Positions 5,586 through 6,758 of a DNA stretch of 6,758 bases are shown here, piece by piece (position 1 is the stretch's first letter; every line of letters starts with the position of its first letter). The DNA comes from Paracoccaceae bacterium. GTDB taxonomy: Bacteria; Pseudomonadota; Alphaproteobacteria; Rhodobacterales; Rhodobacteraceae. Made by a program: the position numbers and the translations under genes. The stretch is taken from positions 1 through 6,758 of the forward strand of contig DAOUQK010000209.1 in NCBI GenBank assembly GCA_030625695.1, given 5' to 3'. The notes below the pieces were generated by a model. The model had not been told where the DNA came from and did not search any database. It saw nothing but the letters and a program-made list of their open reading frames with translations.

Positions 5586-6758
5586 ATGCTGCTCGACGCA
5601 CTCCTGTTGCAGCTTGGCTATAACGCCACGCTGGTCGCCATCGGTGCGACCCTTCTGGGCGTTGCCGCAGGTGTGACCGGCACCTTCCTGTTCCTGCGCA
5701 AACGTGCGCTGGTCAGCGACGCGATCAGCCACGCAACATTGCCCGGCGTTTGCGCGGCTTTCATCATCATGGTGTCTTTGGGCGGCGATGGCCGTAACCT
5801 TGTCGGTCTCTTGGCCGGATCAGCCATTTCCGCCTGGATCGGCCTGCTGTGCCTCAGCTGGCTGACCCGCAACACCCGTCTGGCCGAAGATGCGGCTATC
5901 GGTGCAGTGTTGTCGGTGTTCTTTGGCCTTGGAATCGTATTGCTAACGGTGATCCAGACCATGAGTTCAGGCCGTCAGGCCGGGTTGGAAGGCTTCTTGC
6001 TTGGATCAACTGCGGGCATGCTCTGGGCCGATGCAATGGTGATAGCCATTGGTGGAGCCGCTACTTTGGTGCTGGTGATGCTGCTTCGCCGACCCATGAC
6101 ATTGGTGGCATTTGACCCGGAATATGCAGCCGCGCGCGGCTTGCCAGTGGACCGGATTGATTTAGCGATGATGGGGTTGGTGATGGCCGTTACGGTTGTG
6201 GGCCTGAAGATCGTCGGGTTGATCCTGATTGTCGCCCTGCTGATCATTCCCCCCGTCACGGCCCGCTTCTGGACCGACCGCTCCGACCGCGTGGTCCTGC
6301 TCGCAGGGGTGATTGGCGGGTTGTCTGGCTATGTAGGCGCGGCAATCTCGGCCTCGGCCCCCAATCTGCCAACTGGCCCGATCATTGTGCTGGTCGGGTT
6401 CACCAGCTTTGCCATATCGCTGTTCCTGGCCCCTAATCGCGGCGTCCTTGCCGCCGTTCTGCGCCATTTCCGGTTCCAACGCCGGGTGCATCTGCGCCAG
6501 GGCCTGCTGGCGCTGGCGCAAAACCAACCGATCTATGAGAAACTCACCCTGCGACTGCTGCGCCGCGCCGGGTTTGCTCGTGCCGACGGGGTTGCGACCG
6601 ACCAGGGCCGTGCACGTGCCGCCAAAGCCCTACGCGACGAAAAGCGCTGGCAAGTGGTGCGCAGCGACCAGATGCACGAAGCAGCGGCGGCATTGTACGA
6701 CGGGCTGCGTGACATCGAGACCGTGCTGACCCGCGACCAGATTGTTGACATCGACGCG
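5586..6758 (+). CDS. mntC: metal ABC transporter permease with C-terminal extension, 3'-partial
   Basis: This is the inner-membrane channel subunit of the ABC-3 (Mn/Zn/Fe) permease family; 391 codons are open to the right edge with no stop. The frame begins 3 bp after the ATPase stop. Residues 1-285 are hydrophobic with about eight spans. Family landmarks are VSDAISHATLPGV (43-55), a cytoplasmic coupling segment AFDPEYAAARG (175-185) and GLKIVGLILIVALLIIPPV (206-224). From about 295 the chain becomes soluble and basic: LRQGLLALAQNQPIYEKLTL, LLRRAGFARADGV, then DQGRARAAKALRDEKRW. This resembles the cytosolic tail, often DtxR/winged-helix-like, of longer MntC-type permeases; many family members end near 280-300. 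The pattern ...VLTRDQIVDID looks close to the natural end. A second permease gene would be expected next but lies outside the window. Confidence 0.9.
   Translation, partial: MLLDALLLQLGYNATLVAIGATLLGVAAGVTGTFLFLRKRALVSDAISHATLPGVCAAFIIMVSLGGDGRNLVGLLAGSAISAWIGLLCLSWLTRNTRLAEDAAIGAVLSVFFGLGIVLLTVIQTMSSGRQAGLEGFLLGSTAGMLWADAMVIAIGGAATLVLVMLLRRPMTLVAFDPEYAAARGLPVDRIDLAMMGLVMAVTVVGLKIVGLILIVALLIIPPVTARFWTDRSDRVVLLAGVIGGLSGYVGAAISASAPNLPTGPIIVLVGFTSFAISLFLAPNRGVLAAVLRHFRFQRRVHLRQGLLALAQNQPIYEKLTLRLLRRAGFARADGVATDQGRARAAKALRDEKRWQVVRSDQMHEAAAALYDGLRDIETVLTRDQIVDIDA

Noticed and set aside
5154..5732. Minus-strand ORF opposite the ATPase and permease junction
   Set aside because: Spans two well-supported genes in antisense with no domain signal.
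1..6758. CRISPR arrays, tRNA/rRNA genes, phage attachment sites
   Set aside because: No regularly spaced direct repeats, no cloverleaf or rRNA-like stretch, and no integrase or att-type repeat seen on either strand.

Overview
The window looks like chromosomal DNA of an alphaproteobacterium, most likely Rhodobacterales (Roseobacter/Paracoccus-like). This is inferred from moderately high GC, Fur-family 7-1-7 operators of the alphaproteobacterial Mur type, an IS256-type remnant of a sort common in that order, and the style of the metal ABC operon. No rRNA, tRNA or housekeeping marker is present to fix the taxon. All confidently called genes lie on the + strand.

Region 1 (1-1298) is the 3' part of a gene for a GT-B-fold, MurG/UGT-like glycosyltransferase. 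Its reading frame is open to the left window edge, and the residues before the first ATG resemble the end of an alpha/beta-hydrolase, so it may be the C-terminal half of a fusion protein. Region 2 (1299-1456) is an intergenic stretch with a possible promoter, a 15-bp inverted repeat and a strong Shine-Dalgarno sequence.

Region 3 (1457-3023) is a tight two-gene unit. A soluble DUF1326 protein with a CSCDHGCPC motif is followed 10 bp later by a DUF2182 polytopic membrane protein rich in Met and carrying conserved Cys motifs. The two are a recurrent pair with no settled function as far as I know. I infer a thiol or soft-metal (perhaps copper) handling role. This is the best candidate here for an undescribed system.

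Region 4 (3024-3743) has no confidently called gene. It contains two small hairpins, a decayed and internally deleted IS256-family element (about 3228-3483, minus orientation, itself carrying a 37-bp palindromic insertion), a doubtful short minus-strand ORF, and the upstream part of a metal-regulated control region.

Region 5 (3723-6758) is a manganese/zinc-type (cluster A-I) ABC importer operon: periplasmic binding protein, ATPase, and a permease with a cytosolic C-terminal extension that runs off the right edge. The genes abut (0 and 3 bp gaps). The promoter carries two perfect 15-bp palindromes, TGCGAATAATTCGCA and TGCGAGTGACTCGCA, one upstream of the -35 and one between the -35 and -10. 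This layout fits metal-dependent repression by a Fur/Mur-type regulator. The predicted transcription start falls at or next to the ATG, suggesting a leaderless or nearly leaderless message.
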